From Pseudohongiella nitratireducens (GTDB taxonomy: Bacteria; Pseudomonadota; Gammaproteobacteria; Pseudomonadales; Pseudohongiellaceae), in NCBI RefSeq assembly GCF_001642735.1, contig NZ_LWHM01000027.1, positions 62,001-126,000 on the forward strand: DNA of 64,000 nt, written 5' to 3'. Below the pieces are notes generated by a model that saw only the letters and a list, made by a program, of their open reading frames with translations, was not told where the DNA came from and did no database searches. A program made the position numbers and the translations under genes. Every line of letters starts with the position of its first letter. Within the stretch, counting starts at the first letter, position 1. Positions 25,924 through 35,668 of this stretch are shown piece by piece.

Positions 25924-28631
25924 TGCGTAATATCCCGGTTCAGGATCTGAGTGCTTCAGTGTCTTCTTCGCGTGTTCATACCACTTGTCCGTACTGTGGA
26001 GTTGGTTGCGGTGTCACACTTAGTCGGCAGCGAAATCAGGATATGCCGATTGGTGACGAGGATCATCCGGCTAACTTCGGTCGTATGTGTGTTAAGGGCA
26101 GCGCACTGCACGAAACAATCGGGGTGAATGGCAGATTGCTGCACCCGGAAGTTGATGGCAAACAGACGGACTGGAACAGTGCTTTAGACCGGGTAGCGCA
26201 ACGCTTACAGGAAACCATCGAAAAGTATGGACCGGATGCAGTGGCATTTTATGTCTCCGGTCAGCTTTTGACCGAGGATTATTACGTCGCCAATAAACTG
26301 ATGAAGGGCTATATCGGTTCTGCCAATATCGATACCAATAGCCGGCTGTGTATGTCAACGGCAGTGGCGGCGCATAAACGGGTATTTGGTGCCGATGCAG
26401 TACCCACCAGTTATGAAGACCTTGAATCGGCAGATCTGATTATTCTTTACGGCTCTAACATGGCCTGGACACACCCGGTGGTATATCAGCGTATTGCGGC
26501 AGCAAAAGCGGCCAGGCCGGAACTGAAAATTGTTGTTATTGATCCTCGTCGTACCTCTACAGCAGAACTGGCTGATCTGCACTTGCCGATTAAACCCGGC
26601 ACTGATATCGAGTTAATCGATGGTTTACTGGCCTATCTGATCAACGAAGGGCATGAGGATTCGGCATACCTTAAGAAGCATGCCGAAGACTATGAATCTG
26701 TTTGCCAGCAAATCATAGAGCGAAGTTCGAATCTGTCTGACATTGCAGAAACGTGTGATATCTCTCTTGAGAACCTGAAGCGATTTTATCAATGGTTTGC
26801 CAATACCGAGAAAACCGTATCTGTATTCTCCCAGGGTATTAATCAGTCTTCACGTGGTGTCGATCAGGCCAGTTTGATTCTTTACAGCCACCTGTTAACC
26901 GGGCGTATCGGGCAGGAAGGCAGTGGTCCATTCTCGATTACCGGACAGCCCAATGCCATGGGTGGCCGAGAAGTAGGTGGTCTGGCCAATCAACTGGCGG
27001 CCCACATGAATATTGAATCAGAAGCGCATAAAGAAATTGTTCAGACGTTCTGGGGAAGCCCGACAATCTGTCAGTCACCCGGCGCTAAAGCGATTGATAT
27101 GTTCCGGCAGATTGAAGAGGGGACGATCAAGTTTGTCTGGATCATGGCGACTAACCCGGTTGTTTCACTACCCGAAGCCGAGCGGGTCAAAAGCGCGTTA
27201 AGCCGTTGTCCGACAGTTGTGGTTTCTGACTGTATGGCAGAGACCGACACGGTTCGCCTGGCTCACATCAAATTGCCGGCAGCGGGTTGGGGTGAAAAAG
27301 ATGGCACAGTGACAAATTCCGAGCGCCGGATTTCACGTCAGCGAAGCTTCCTCGATTTACCTGCTGAAGTGAAACCGGACTGGTGGATCATTTGCCAGGT
27401 AGCTGAGCGTTTGGGGTTCGCTTCAGATTTCAACTTTGCCAAGCCCGCGGACATTTTCCGTGAGCATGCCCGCTTGTCAGCTTATAAAAACAAAGGAGAC
27501 CGGGCATTTAATATCGGCGGTATGATTGGCATGAGTGATATGGATTATGATCAACTTAAGCCTGTTCAGTGGCCGGTCATTGATCGTGACAGTGACGGCA
27601 ACTTTGTATCGACCAAACGATTGTTCACCGATGGTTTATTTTACACCCCATCAGGAAAAGCTAAATTTCATGATGTAGTGCTGGACACTTCACCCAGAAG
27701 ACAGGGTGCATTTCCTTTCATGCTCAATACCGGACGAATCCGTGATCAGTGGCACACCATGACACGGACCGGATTGAGTCGGCGGCTGCAGAAGCATTAC
27801 AGCGAACCGTTTGTTGAAATGCATCCGGATGATATGAAGGCGCTGGAGCTGCAGTCTGGTCAACTGGCCTCAGTATCAAGTCCACAGGGTAGCTGTACCG
27901 TTCGGGTCAGTGAGCATGACGGGCTAAGAAAAGGCGATGTCTTTATGCCGATTCACTGGAGTGACAGTTTCGCTTCTGCGGCTCGTACTGACACCCTGGT
28001 AGCTGCCATCTGCGATCCAATTTCCGGTCAACCCGCATTTAAACAGACACCCGTTGAGATCAAGTCCGTTAAAGTCAGGTGGCAGGCAATTCTGTTATTC
28101 AGTATACGGCTGCCGCTGCCAGGCAATGACTACTGGGCATATCGAGCGCTGGGTGATTGGCATATGTATATCCTGGCCGGTAACGCACGCCTGGATATCA
28201 AGCAAATGAAGAAACAGTGGCGCAAGCAATGCGATCAGTGGGCAGAAGTTGATGCCGGTGATCAGGCCATGATGCGTTTAGTAGGTAGCCGCCAGGGAAG
28301 GCCCACACTATGGATGGCATTACATGAAGAAATGCCGCAATGGAACGAAGACTGGTTACTGGATGCCATTAAGAATCCGGAAACGTCAATGCGAGCGCTG
28401 TTACTGGGTATGCCATTAGGTGCCCGTTTAAATAAAGGCAGTGCTCAGATTTGCACATGTAATCAGGTTGATGAAGACCGCATTACTGAAGCGATTAGCA
28501 AAGGATGCAGCACTGTAGAGTGTGTCGGTAAAAAGACCAGGGCGGGTACCACTTGTGGCTCCTGTATCCCGGAAATTCGAAAATTGTTAACTCGTGTTAA
28601 CAGCGATGAGCAGGAGGAGGTCCTATGTTGA
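25923..28631 (+). CDS. nasA: Assimilatory nitrate reductase catalytic subunit NasA
   Basis: Molybdopterin enzyme of 902 aa reducing nitrate to nitrite in the cytoplasm. N-terminal 4Fe-4S site with TTCPYCGVGCGV near residue 20 and FGRMCVKGSALHE near 50; bis-MGD domains follow, with GSNMAWTHPVVYQRI, GTDIELIDGLLAYL, GQPNAMGGREVGGLANQL near 340 and LNTGRIRDQWHTMTRTG near 600. The last ~60 residues form a BFD-like [2Fe-2S] domain (ICTCNQVDEDRITEAISKGC, TTCGSC), the usual electron entry in NasA. It overlaps the genes on both sides, so the operon is tightly coupled. Confidence 0.96.
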   Translation: MRNIPVQDLSASVSSSRVHTTCPYCGVGCGVTLSRQRNQDMPIGDEDHPANFGRMCVKGSALHETIGVNGRLLHPEVDGKQTDWNSALDRVAQRLQETIEKYGPDAVAFYVSGQLLTEDYYVANKLMKGYIGSANIDTNSRLCMSTAVAAHKRVFGADAVPTSYEDLESADLIILYGSNMAWTHPVVYQRIAAAKAARPELKIVVIDPRRTSTAELADLHLPIKPGTDIELIDGLLAYLINEGHEDSAYLKKHAEDYESVCQQIIERSSNLSDIAETCDISLENLKRFYQWFANTEKTVSVFSQGINQSSRGVDQASLILYSHLLTGRIGQEGSGPFSITGQPNAMGGREVGGLANQLAAHMNIESEAHKEIVQTFWGSPTICQSPGAKAIDMFRQIEEGTIKFVWIMATNPVVSLPEAERVKSALSRCPTVVVSDCMAETDTVRLAHIKLPAAGWGEKDGTVTNSERRISRQRSFLDLPAEVKPDWWIICQVAERLGFASDFNFAKPADIFREHARLSAYKNKGDRAFNIGGMIGMSDMDYDQLKPVQWPVIDRDSDGNFVSTKRLFTDGLFYTPSGKAKFHDVVLDTSPRRQGAFPFMLNTGRIRDQWHTMTRTGLSRRLQKHYSEPFVEMHPDDMKALELQSGQLASVSSPQGSCTVRVSEHDGLRKGDVFMPIHWSDSFASAARTDTLVAAICDPISGQPAFKQTPVEIKSVKVRWQAILLFSIRLPLPGNDYWAYRALGDWHMYILAGNARLDIKQMKKQWRKQCDQWAEVDAGDQAMMRLVGSRQGRPTLWMALHEEMPQWNEDWLLDAIKNPETSMRALLLGMPLGARLNKGSAQICTCNQVDEDRITEAISKGCSTVECVGKKTRAGTTCGSCIPEIRKLLTRVNSDEQEEVLC

Positions 28632-29422
28632 CCCTGGCAGAACACAAACCCGGATTGCCTGGTGGCGAAGTATGGCTGGTTGGCGCAGGTCCTGGGGACC
28701 CCGATTTGATCAGTGTGCGAGGGCTGAAACTGATTCGCCAGGCTGATGTTCTGGTTTACGATCGGCTGGTTGCACCTGAACTGATTGATGAAGCGCGCGT
28801 TGATGCAATTCGCATCTATGTCGGCAAACAGCCTGGGCATCATCCGGTACCGCAGGAAAAAATCGAAAGTATTCTGGTAGAGCAAGCCAGGTTAGGTCGC
28901 TCGGTTGTTCGCGTCAAAGGCGGGGATCCGTCTGTGTTCGGACGGGTTGGCGAGGAAATGATGCGACTGGAAGATGCCGGTATTCCAGTACATATCGTGC
29001 CGGGTATCACGGCTGCTTCAGCCTGTGCTGCTGCCGCAGGGTTTCCGCTGACTCAGCGCGGGGTTGCCGACAATGTCTGTCTGAGCACAGCCCACCATAG
29101 TGAAGGTGCTGAGGACAGTCACTGGGCATCGCTGGCCGCCGATAAAAATCGCACGCTGGTATTTTACATGGGCCTGTCTTCATTGGCAGAAATTCGGAAA
29201 CAGTTAGTCAAGCATGGTTTGGCGGCGTCGACACCAGCAGCGCTGATTGAAAATGGCAGTAAGAAAAATCAACGTGTTATTCACTGTGCGCTAGTTGATA
29301 TTGACAGAACAGCAAAAACGAAACAGCTGAAAACACCCTGTCTGCTTGTTGTCGGTGAAGTCACCGCAATGGCAGCAGAAAATCGTCAGAAACTAAACAC
29401 AAGACAGTCAACTGCTGCATAA
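28625..29422 (+). CDS. cobA: Uroporphyrinogen-III C-methyltransferase (siroheme synthesis)
   Basis: 265 aa SAM-dependent enzyme (SUMT) making precorrin-2 for the siroheme of NirB. Motifs: VWLVGAGPGDPDLISVRGLK at residue 16, DVLVYDRLVAPELID, VRVKGGDPSVFGRVGEE near 98, VPGITAASACAAAAGFPLTQRG near 125. It is the single-domain form without the CysG dehydrogenase/ferrochelatase part. It overlaps the nasA stop by 7 bp and follows a GAGGAGG site. Confidence 0.95.
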   Translation: MLTLAEHKPGLPGGEVWLVGAGPGDPDLISVRGLKLIRQADVLVYDRLVAPELIDEARVDAIRIYVGKQPGHHPVPQEKIESILVEQARLGRSVVRVKGGDPSVFGRVGEEMMRLEDAGIPVHIVPGITAASACAAAAGFPLTQRGVADNVCLSTAHHSEGAEDSHWASLAADKNRTLVFYMGLSSLAEIRKQLVKHGLAASTPAALIENGSKKNQRVIHCALVDIDRTAKTKQLKTPCLLVVGEVTAMAAENRQKLNTRQSTAA

Positions 29423-29499
29423 AAAATACGATACCAACAGCCCCCAGTGGAAAGTGGAGAATCAGTATCACTAAGCATACGACAGTAAGCGGGGAACAG

Positions 29500-30744
29500 A
29501 TGAACAGTATAAATATCAAAGGAAAGATTTTGTCAGGCTTAATATCACAGCGACTGACCTTAGCCACCGTATTGGGTGCCAGTGCGCTCATCAACAGCCT
29601 GTCGGTGTCGGCGCAAAATGATGGCGAAACGGCAGCAGAAAATGCCAGTCGTTTTGCCATCAATTTCCGAGCCCGGACTGAACATGTCAGTGATGAGGGC
29701 GTATCGGAAGATGCATTCGCCCCGTCGCTACGAACCCGGTTGAGATTTGATAGTGCCAGTTGGAATCAACTATCTGTGGCAGTCGAATTGGATAATGTCA
29801 CTTATCTGGGTGATGAACGTTTTAACAATACACGCAACGGTCAGGTGCAGTATCCGGTTATTGCAGACCCGAAAGGCAGTGACCTGAATCAGTTGTATGT
29901 TCAGTACAACAACAATGGCACAACACTGAAAGCGGGTCGGCAACGTATTCTTCACGCAGACCAACGGTTTATCGGCGGTGTTGGCTGGCGCCAGAATGAG
30001 CAGACTTACGACGCTCTGACATGGCAACAACAATGGGGTGACAATATTCAGCTACAGTACGGCTGGATAGATGAAACACAGCGCATATTTGGCCCTGATG
30101 AAGGGAGTCCCCCTGCATCACTGGAGAGTGATCATCACGTCATGAATCTGGACTGGAAAATCTCGGACAGTGTTAATGTTGCACTGTTCTCATATGATCT
30201 GGATTTTTCTGACGCAGCGGCATTATCCAGCCGAACAGTCGGACTGGATGTTAAAGGCGGGTTTGCAGACATCTGGGGATATCGGTTAACGGCTGCTGAA
30301 CAAAGTGATAGTGCCGGTAATCCATTTGACTACTCTGCCAGCTACTGGCTTGCATCATTGTCGGCCAAGTTGGACAGCTTCACTGTTGCAGTGACAGAAA
30401 CCAGCCTGGGTGCTGATGAAGATGCGAATCGTGCATTTCAGACACCGTTGGCAACGTTACATGCCTTCCAGGGCTGGGCTGATCGTTTTCTGACAACGCC
30501 TGGGTTTGGTATCAGGGATACGCAATTCACAATCAGCGGTACGTTGTTTGGTGCGAATACACAGTTGCACTGGCACCAGTATCGCAGTGATACCGGTGGT
30601 ATGGAGCTTGGCAGTGAGTGGAACTTCCAGATTGCGAAACAGATTGATCGTTATTCGTTGGCGTTGAAATTCGCTGATTATCAGGCTGATGAGTTTAGCC
30701 AGGACAGCAGTAAACTCTGGGTTACTATTGCGACCGGGTTTTAA
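29500..30744 (+). CDS. Outer-membrane porin, alginate-export-like family
   Basis: 414 aa beta-barrel with a signal peptide (LATVLGASALINSLSVSAQ). The mature part has alternating strands with aromatic belts (FAINFRARTEHVSDEG, LYVQYNNNGTTLKAGRQRI, WGDNIQLQYGWIDETQRIFG) and ends in Phe (LWVTIATGF), as outer-membrane proteins do. KAGRQRILHADQRFIGGVGWRQ resembles the AlgE/alginate-export-family wording. Its place at the end of the nitrate operon suggests a nitrate or nitrite pore, which is an inference; the export family name says nothing about substrate. Confidence 0.75.
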   Translation: MNSINIKGKILSGLISQRLTLATVLGASALINSLSVSAQNDGETAAENASRFAINFRARTEHVSDEGVSEDAFAPSLRTRLRFDSASWNQLSVAVELDNVTYLGDERFNNTRNGQVQYPVIADPKGSDLNQLYVQYNNNGTTLKAGRQRILHADQRFIGGVGWRQNEQTYDALTWQQQWGDNIQLQYGWIDETQRIFGPDEGSPPASLESDHHVMNLDWKISDSVNVALFSYDLDFSDAAALSSRTVGLDVKGGFADIWGYRLTAAEQSDSAGNPFDYSASYWLASLSAKLDSFTVAVTETSLGADEDANRAFQTPLATLHAFQGWADRFLTTPGFGIRDTQFTISGTLFGANTQLHWHQYRSDTGGMELGSEWNFQIAKQIDRYSLALKFADYQADEFSQDSSKLWVTIATGF

Positions 30745-30748
30745 TGCC

Positions 30749-31429
30749 ATGCGATCAGCTCGCTGTTCAAATTTCCAGCCTTCATGCCTGATTTATACAC
30801 TGGCCATCCTTTGCGGTGGCCAGGGCAGTCGGCTGGGTGGCGTGGACAAGGGGTGGCTGTCATCCGGAGACAGCAGTTTTGTCGAGAGAGCCATGCATCG
30901 TTTCTGCAGCCAGATTTTGTCAGAGCCTGCCGTGATTATCAGCGCCAATCGTAACCTGCATCAATACGAAGCATTAGGTGCCAAGGTTGTTGCTGATCAA
31001 CGCGCCGGTTTCCTGGGGCCATTAGCCGGCCTGGAAGCCGTGCTGCTGGCTGCCGATCCGGATCTGCCTTTACTGGTCATCCCCTGTGATATGCCAGACT
31101 TGCCAGCTGACCTTGCTACACGGTTGCTGACGCAGCTGTTGAACAGCCCCAAGGAATCGGTCGTTATTGCCAATGATGGCGAGCGCGCCCAGCCCTTATG
31201 CATGGCACTTTATCCATCAACGGTAAGACATGATCTGACAGCCTTTCTGGACAAGGGGGGGCGTGGCGTTTTTCAGTGGCTGAAACAGCATGAAGTCAGA
31301 GAGGTCCGCTACGCTGGCCAGCCTCAGCACTTCGTCAATATCAATGACGACAGTGCATATCAGGCGTATTTCGGCTATGATCCGCGGCATGAAAGCATCA
31401 GATTCCGCCAGATCCCAGCAACGCCTTGA
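30749..31429 (+). CDS. mobA: Molybdenum cofactor guanylyltransferase MobA
   Basis: Adds GMP to molybdopterin to make the MGD cofactor needed by NasA. 226 aa from the ATG at 30749. The nucleotidyltransferase loop LAILCGGQGSRLGGVDKGWL and VVADQRAGFLGPLAGLEAVL, PLLVIPCDMPDLPADLA are diagnostic. The ATG lies 2 bp after the porin stop, so it is probably part of the nitrate operon transcript. Confidence 0.93.
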   Translation: MRSARCSNFQPSCLIYTLAILCGGQGSRLGGVDKGWLSSGDSSFVERAMHRFCSQILSEPAVIISANRNLHQYEALGAKVVADQRAGFLGPLAGLEAVLLAADPDLPLLVIPCDMPDLPADLATRLLTQLLNSPKESVVIANDGERAQPLCMALYPSTVRHDLTAFLDKGGRGVFQWLKQHEVREVRYAGQPQHFVNINDDSAYQAYFGYDPRHESIRFRQIPATP

Positions 31430-32153
31430 CCGATTCCTCAGTCATGCCAGCCCATTCAGCCGCAAAGAAGTCAGGCGTTTACTGCATGCCAGCCGTGTGA
31501 CGGTAAATGGGGAGGTTGTCAAAAAATCCGACCGACAGGTCGACCCCGAGCAGGATATTGTGGAGCTGGATGGTCAGCGTTGCCACCTTGCCAGACCGCG
31601 TTATCTGATGTTGCACAAACCTTATGGTGTTGTTTGCGCCAACACGGATGGTGAACATCCCACCGTGATGGATCTGCTGGATAATCCGGAAGGTTTATCA
31701 GTGGCAGGTCGACTGGACCTGGATACGACGGGTCTGGTGTTGCTTAGTGATGACGGTGACTGGATTCATCGTATCATTTCGCCCCGTCGCAGTTGCCAGA
31801 AAACCTACCTCGCCACCCTTGATGGCAAGCCGGATCAGTCGGTTATTGACCAGTTCGCCAGTGGTATTATGTTGCGTAGTGAGAAACATCCAACAGCACC
31901 GGCCAGCCTGGCGGTGATTGGGCAGGATGAGACCGGGACAGATTATCAGGTCGAAGTGACACTGATCGAAGGCCGCTACCACCAAGTTAAACGCATGTTT
32001 GCCGCCTGCGGATTAAAAGTGCTGAAATTACATCGATTACGCATTGGTCATGTTGTGCTGGACAGCGAACTGCAGGAAGGACAAAGCCGTTACTTGAGTG
32101 AGCAGGAAGTTTCAGATGTGTTTAAGAGCCAGGTATCTTTAAATGAAAGATAA
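31389..32153 (+). CDS. rsuA: 16S rRNA pseudouridine synthase, RsuA-like
   Basis: About 254 aa. S4 domain at the N-terminus (QQRLDRFLSHASPFSRKEVR, ASRVTVNGEVVKKSD), then the catalytic domain with LMLHKPYGVVCANTDGEHPT and the active-site aspartate in AGRLDLDTTGLVLLSDDG, ending in GRYHQVKRMFAACG. This fits RsuA, which makes pseudouridine 516 in 16S rRNA; other RluB/E/F members are less likely. ATG 31377 and 31389 are both possible starts; they overlap the end of mobA. Confidence 0.88.
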   Translation: MKASDSARSQQRLDRFLSHASPFSRKEVRRLLHASRVTVNGEVVKKSDRQVDPEQDIVELDGQRCHLARPRYLMLHKPYGVVCANTDGEHPTVMDLLDNPEGLSVAGRLDLDTTGLVLLSDDGDWIHRIISPRRSCQKTYLATLDGKPDQSVIDQFASGIMLRSEKHPTAPASLAVIGQDETGTDYQVEVTLIEGRYHQVKRMFAACGLKVLKLHRLRIGHVVLDSELQEGQSRYLSEQEVSDVFKSQVSLNER

Positions 32154-33204
32154 TCTGTTGTCACTTGCTGTGACTTATCTGGCAGATGGCGTCACATGGC
32201 TGGTGGATGAAAATCTGACGGCAGACGATATCGGTGTTTTGCATTTGCCGACCGGGTTGCAAGCAGTGACAAATCGAAGTGACCTGAATAAGGCGCTGGG
32301 ATTGAAAAAAACACAAGTCAATTTCAGTGATTTCAATCTGGACGAAATGGCAGCTTCTTCAAAAGTTGTCTATCGTATATCCAAGGAGAAATTACTGGCT
32401 CATCACTGCATCAACCAATCACTGCGAAATCTGAAACGAGGTGGTGAGCTGATTCTGCTCGGTGGCAAACAGGATGGCATTAAATCCATTGTAAAGAATC
32501 TGGATAAAATCTACGGCAGCAAAACCCGGATTAAAAAGCACGGCACCAGTTATGTTGCCACCTGCACAATGGAGGATAGCCTTTACCAGCGCCTGCATGC
32601 TCAGCCGGATTTCCCCGGATTGCCTGATGACAGTTATACAAAGCTGCGTAAAGTGTCGCATCGAGGCGTGTCATTCCATAGCAAACCCGGTGTGTTTGGC
32701 TGGAACAAGGTTGACCGGGGCAGTGAACTACTGGTTTCCATGCTGCCCGAGATTTGCAAATACCAAAAGCAGCAGAATGATGTGCTCGACCTGGGTTGTG
32801 GCTGGGGCTACCTGATGCTGGCGACGGCTGATATGCCGTTCCAGCGTCGCATTGCCACTGACAATAATATTGCAGCAGTCAGTACCGCAGCATACAACTT
32901 TAAAGAAGCGGGCATGGCCGTAGAATGCGTTGCCGATGATTGCGCCAGTCAGATCAGTGGCCGGTTTGATCTGATATTGTGCAACCCGCCCTTCCATCAG
33001 GGTTTTTCAGTCAGTGACTCCATGACTGAAAAATTTGTTGCTGCTGCAGCCAGACTTTGCCGGCGTGATACCCGCGTTGGCTTTGTTGTGAATCAGTTTA
33101 TTCCACTGCCCAAAGTGGCAGAGAAGTACTTTCCTACCTGTCGGGAACTACTGGCTGCTGACGGGTTCAAGGTTTTTCTGCTCAGTCCGGCCTCGCCTCG
33201 CTGA
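32143..33204 (+). CDS. rRNA guanine-N2 methyltransferase, RsmC/RlmG-like
   Basis: 353 aa. The C-terminal half is a class I methyltransferase with motif I DVLDLGCGWGYLMLA near residue 213 and the catalytic motif ILCNPPFHQGF near 282 (NPPF as in RsmC and RlmG). The N-terminal half is the degenerate duplicated domain with ELILLGGKQDGIKSIVKNLD. RsmC (343 aa) and RlmG (378 aa) cannot be separated by eye. It overlaps rsuA by 11 bp and its last 23 bp overlap the convergent gene at 33182-34963. Confidence 0.85.
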   Translation: MKDNLLSLAVTYLADGVTWLVDENLTADDIGVLHLPTGLQAVTNRSDLNKALGLKKTQVNFSDFNLDEMAASSKVVYRISKEKLLAHHCINQSLRNLKRGGELILLGGKQDGIKSIVKNLDKIYGSKTRIKKHGTSYVATCTMEDSLYQRLHAQPDFPGLPDDSYTKLRKVSHRGVSFHSKPGVFGWNKVDRGSELLVSMLPEICKYQKQQNDVLDLGCGWGYLMLATADMPFQRRIATDNNIAAVSTAAYNFKEAGMAVECVADDCASQISGRFDLILCNPPFHQGFSVSDSMTEKFVAAAARLCRRDTRVGFVVNQFIPLPKVAEKYFPTCRELLAADGFKVFLLSPASPR

Positions 33205-34963
33205 TACGAATAAAGTGACTGAACATTTCCCCCTGATCGCTATAGGTATGTGACAACTCTTGATCCGGGTCGGCATTGAATGGGTTGGCTTCTGAATTAT
33301 CGTAAATGGTTTCCGCCCGTAAACGTGATCCGTCGGGCAGCCAGTTTTCATTAGCCTGGCGATAATCGAGTTGCCAGTTGAAATTAAAATTTGCGACATT
33401 GATCAGTAATTCATCTTCGTCACCCTGTTCTGGCGTTTCCAGATAAAGTCGCATCTGGGTGCCGCGACTATGTGCATGGGGAGAGTAGCTTTCCAGGCGA
33501 ACATCTTCACTGAGCGTTTCGCTGCGCATCACCACTTTGTGGTTGGCCGTGTTAGGTGGAATGGCCAGCTCTTCATCCTGCAGTGTGATAGTGCGTAAAC
33601 GCCGCTGCGGTGGCGTATCCCGGAAATACAGGCCAAGCCGGGTTTCATCCAGCTCCTCCCGGCCTGAGGTCAGGTAACGCAATTTCACGACCAAATCCTG
33701 ATCGGCCTTCAACAGAAAACCGGTGTCCGGTGAGAACTTATCAACTGTTTCACCTGGCACGAAGACGCTGAAATAGTCTGAATTGTCAGGACTGATCAGC
33801 TCGACAGGATCATTTGTACCATTGGCTTTGTCGATGGTATAAACCAGCACACTGTGCAGTACACTTTTTTCCCCAACATTATAGGCAATACCGGATAACC
33901 ATCGATCCTGTTGTAATGACAACGGTACTCGCTCGACCATAAAATCAACTGTACCGGTGGCAGGAATCTGTTGTGCTGGCAGGTCGACAATAAGATCCGG
34001 CTCTCCCGCTTCCCACTCCGGAGGCTCCGGTCGAGGCTCAGCCAAGGGGTCCTCCTCCCCTTCGCGAGGGGCGCGCTGATCGATCCAGGTCACCAGCATG
34101 GCCAGTTCTTCATCACTGAGTTCGTGCGATTTCTGCCAGTTGCCAACCTGGCCGTCAATCTGGCCGGGCGGCATGCGCTTGGTGACCAGGGTTTCTCGCA
34201 TCATAGGGCTCCAGCCCATCACCATCAGATAGCGATTCATGGCCCAGGGAGCCAGTCCGTCTTCGATATGACAAAAGGCGCAGCGCTCTGTCAGTAAAGG
34301 GGCGATATCATCAACATAGGAAATGCCCCGTTCGGTAAATGTTTCCTGGTAATGGTATGTCAGTGTCGGCCCTGCTGGTTCAGCAAAAGTGGGGCGGACA
34401 GGCCGCCCGGCCAGGATGTCGCTGATGGCTGTGCGTACGGCGGTTTCATCCCACTGGCCACGAAAATAGGGGGACAGCCCGCCGGGATCCATGCCAATGA
34501 CTTCCCCCAGCGCTTCGACTTCCAGTGTCGCTGCAGCGGTTTGCGAACCATCAATTAACACGGGCAGCGTCAGATCCTGTGCGCTTGCCCAGTCTGCTAT
34601 TGCCTGGGTTCGGGTTTCCGGATCGTGTAGTGCTGCCGCATCTGATTCCAGAAATAGAGCGACGATACCCTGGTCTGCCATTTCATGAGCAAGAGACTGC
34701 ATGGCGTGGGCGTTAACCAGGCTGTCCGGATCATTCATGGATACCGGCATGATCAAAACCAGGTTGTCATTGCTGTAGCGGCTGAGCTGGTGAAACTTAC
34801 CGTGCTGATCCAGCAACCCGAAGTCTTCAGCGTGGAGTGGTGCCGGAGACAGAAATAACAGGCACAGCGCGAGTACTGCTGTGAATACAGAGTGAATGGC
34901 TATTGCTGCCGGACGGCAGACAATGGTTGTTCGCTGGTGATCAGTGCTGTGCGGTAACATCAT
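33182..34963 (-). CDS. Exported redoxin-cytochrome c-copper monooxygenase fusion protein
   Basis: 593 aa. Signal anchor or peptide at 20-45 (LALCLLFLSPAPLHAED). Residues 46-185 have a thioredoxin/SCO-like fold pattern but no cysteine, so no redox site. A cytochrome c module follows: heme motif CAFCH at 228-232 and likely distal methionine 264 in KRMPPG. Residues 320-593 resemble copper type II ascorbate-dependent monooxygenases: H370 in VLHSVLVY, the HxH pair at 496/498 in YSPHAHSRGTQMR, and M580 in SDQGEMF. The tandem His of the first copper site is reduced to His-Ser. The substrate is unknown. Confidence 0.65.
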   Translation of the reverse strand: MMLPHSTDHQRTTIVCRPAAIAIHSVFTAVLALCLLFLSPAPLHAEDFGLLDQHGKFHQLSRYSNDNLVLIMPVSMNDPDSLVNAHAMQSLAHEMADQGIVALFLESDAAALHDPETRTQAIADWASAQDLTLPVLIDGSQTAAATLEVEALGEVIGMDPGGLSPYFRGQWDETAVRTAISDILAGRPVRPTFAEPAGPTLTYHYQETFTERGISYVDDIAPLLTERCAFCHIEDGLAPWAMNRYLMVMGWSPMMRETLVTKRMPPGQIDGQVGNWQKSHELSDEELAMLVTWIDQRAPREGEEDPLAEPRPEPPEWEAGEPDLIVDLPAQQIPATGTVDFMVERVPLSLQQDRWLSGIAYNVGEKSVLHSVLVYTIDKANGTNDPVELISPDNSDYFSVFVPGETVDKFSPDTGFLLKADQDLVVKLRYLTSGREELDETRLGLYFRDTPPQRRLRTITLQDEELAIPPNTANHKVVMRSETLSEDVRLESYSPHAHSRGTQMRLYLETPEQGDEDELLINVANFNFNWQLDYRQANENWLPDGSRLRAETIYDNSEANPFNADPDQELSHTYSDQGEMFSHFIRISEARPD

Positions 34964-35074
34964 TATTATTAGCTTTCAGTTTTACACAGCACCATTTAAC
35001 CATGACCGGAAGCAGCAGGGCTTGCGGGAAGTCGAAATAAGCTGACGAATTCCGAAAAAGTGGCTATTTAAGTG

Positions 35075-35668
35075 CTAATAAGAGTCTGCTACCCATTGTG
35101 TCAGTGCCGGAGCAATCTCTTTGCTTGCCTGGGACAATGCCTCGGCAGCGTCTTCTGCACTGTTACCGGATAGAGGGGCTTCGGCTCGAAAGCGTCGGCT
35201 GGCGATAATGCGCCGGGTGCTGGTATCCACCAGCATGGTGTCCAGCTGAATAATCGCCAGCCAGGGCTGCTGATCGCTTCTGACGTGAAAAGCAGACAGC
35301 CGGCTATTCAGTTCGCGATCGGCTTGCAACCCATCACTATCGCTACTTATGCCAGCAATACGCTGATCTTCCCAGAACATGTTGAGCAGCCATTCACGCC
35401 ATAATGATGGGATGTCACTTTGCCAGCGTGCCCCGCCAAAGGCCTGAAAACTCAGCTCGCTATCCTGAATCAGCAAGGTGCTGGTGGCCAGCATGTCAGA
35501 GGTTTCTGGTCTGACAATGCGCAGGCCGCCATCGTGCTCGGGTGTTGCGGGTCGAGTATTCCAGTTCGCTGGTTCGAGTGTGAAAAGGCGCACGGATTGC
35601 GGCTCCGGCAGTACAGAGCAACTACTGAGTAACACCGCCAGTAAGATAAGGCCTGATCGATACATCAT
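35075..35668 (-). CDS. ABC-type transport auxiliary lipoprotein (PqiC-like)
   Basis: 197 aa with a lipoprotein signal, lipobox LLSSC at residues 13-17. The family wording VRLFTLEPANW, LLIQDSELSFQAFGGARW, FHVRSDQQPWLAIIQLDTML is that of the PqiC/ABC_trans_aux group, outer-membrane partners of MCE transporters. Last gene of the MCE operon, with an ATGA overlap to the MCE gene. Confidence 0.8.
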   Translation of the reverse strand: MMYRSGLILLAVLLSSCSVLPEPQSVRLFTLEPANWNTRPATPEHDGGLRIVRPETSDMLATSTLLIQDSELSFQAFGGARWQSDIPSLWREWLLNMFWEDQRIAGISSDSDGLQADRELNSRLSAFHVRSDQQPWLAIIQLDTMLVDTSTRRIIASRRFRAEAPLSGNSAEDAAEALSQASKEIAPALTQWVADSY

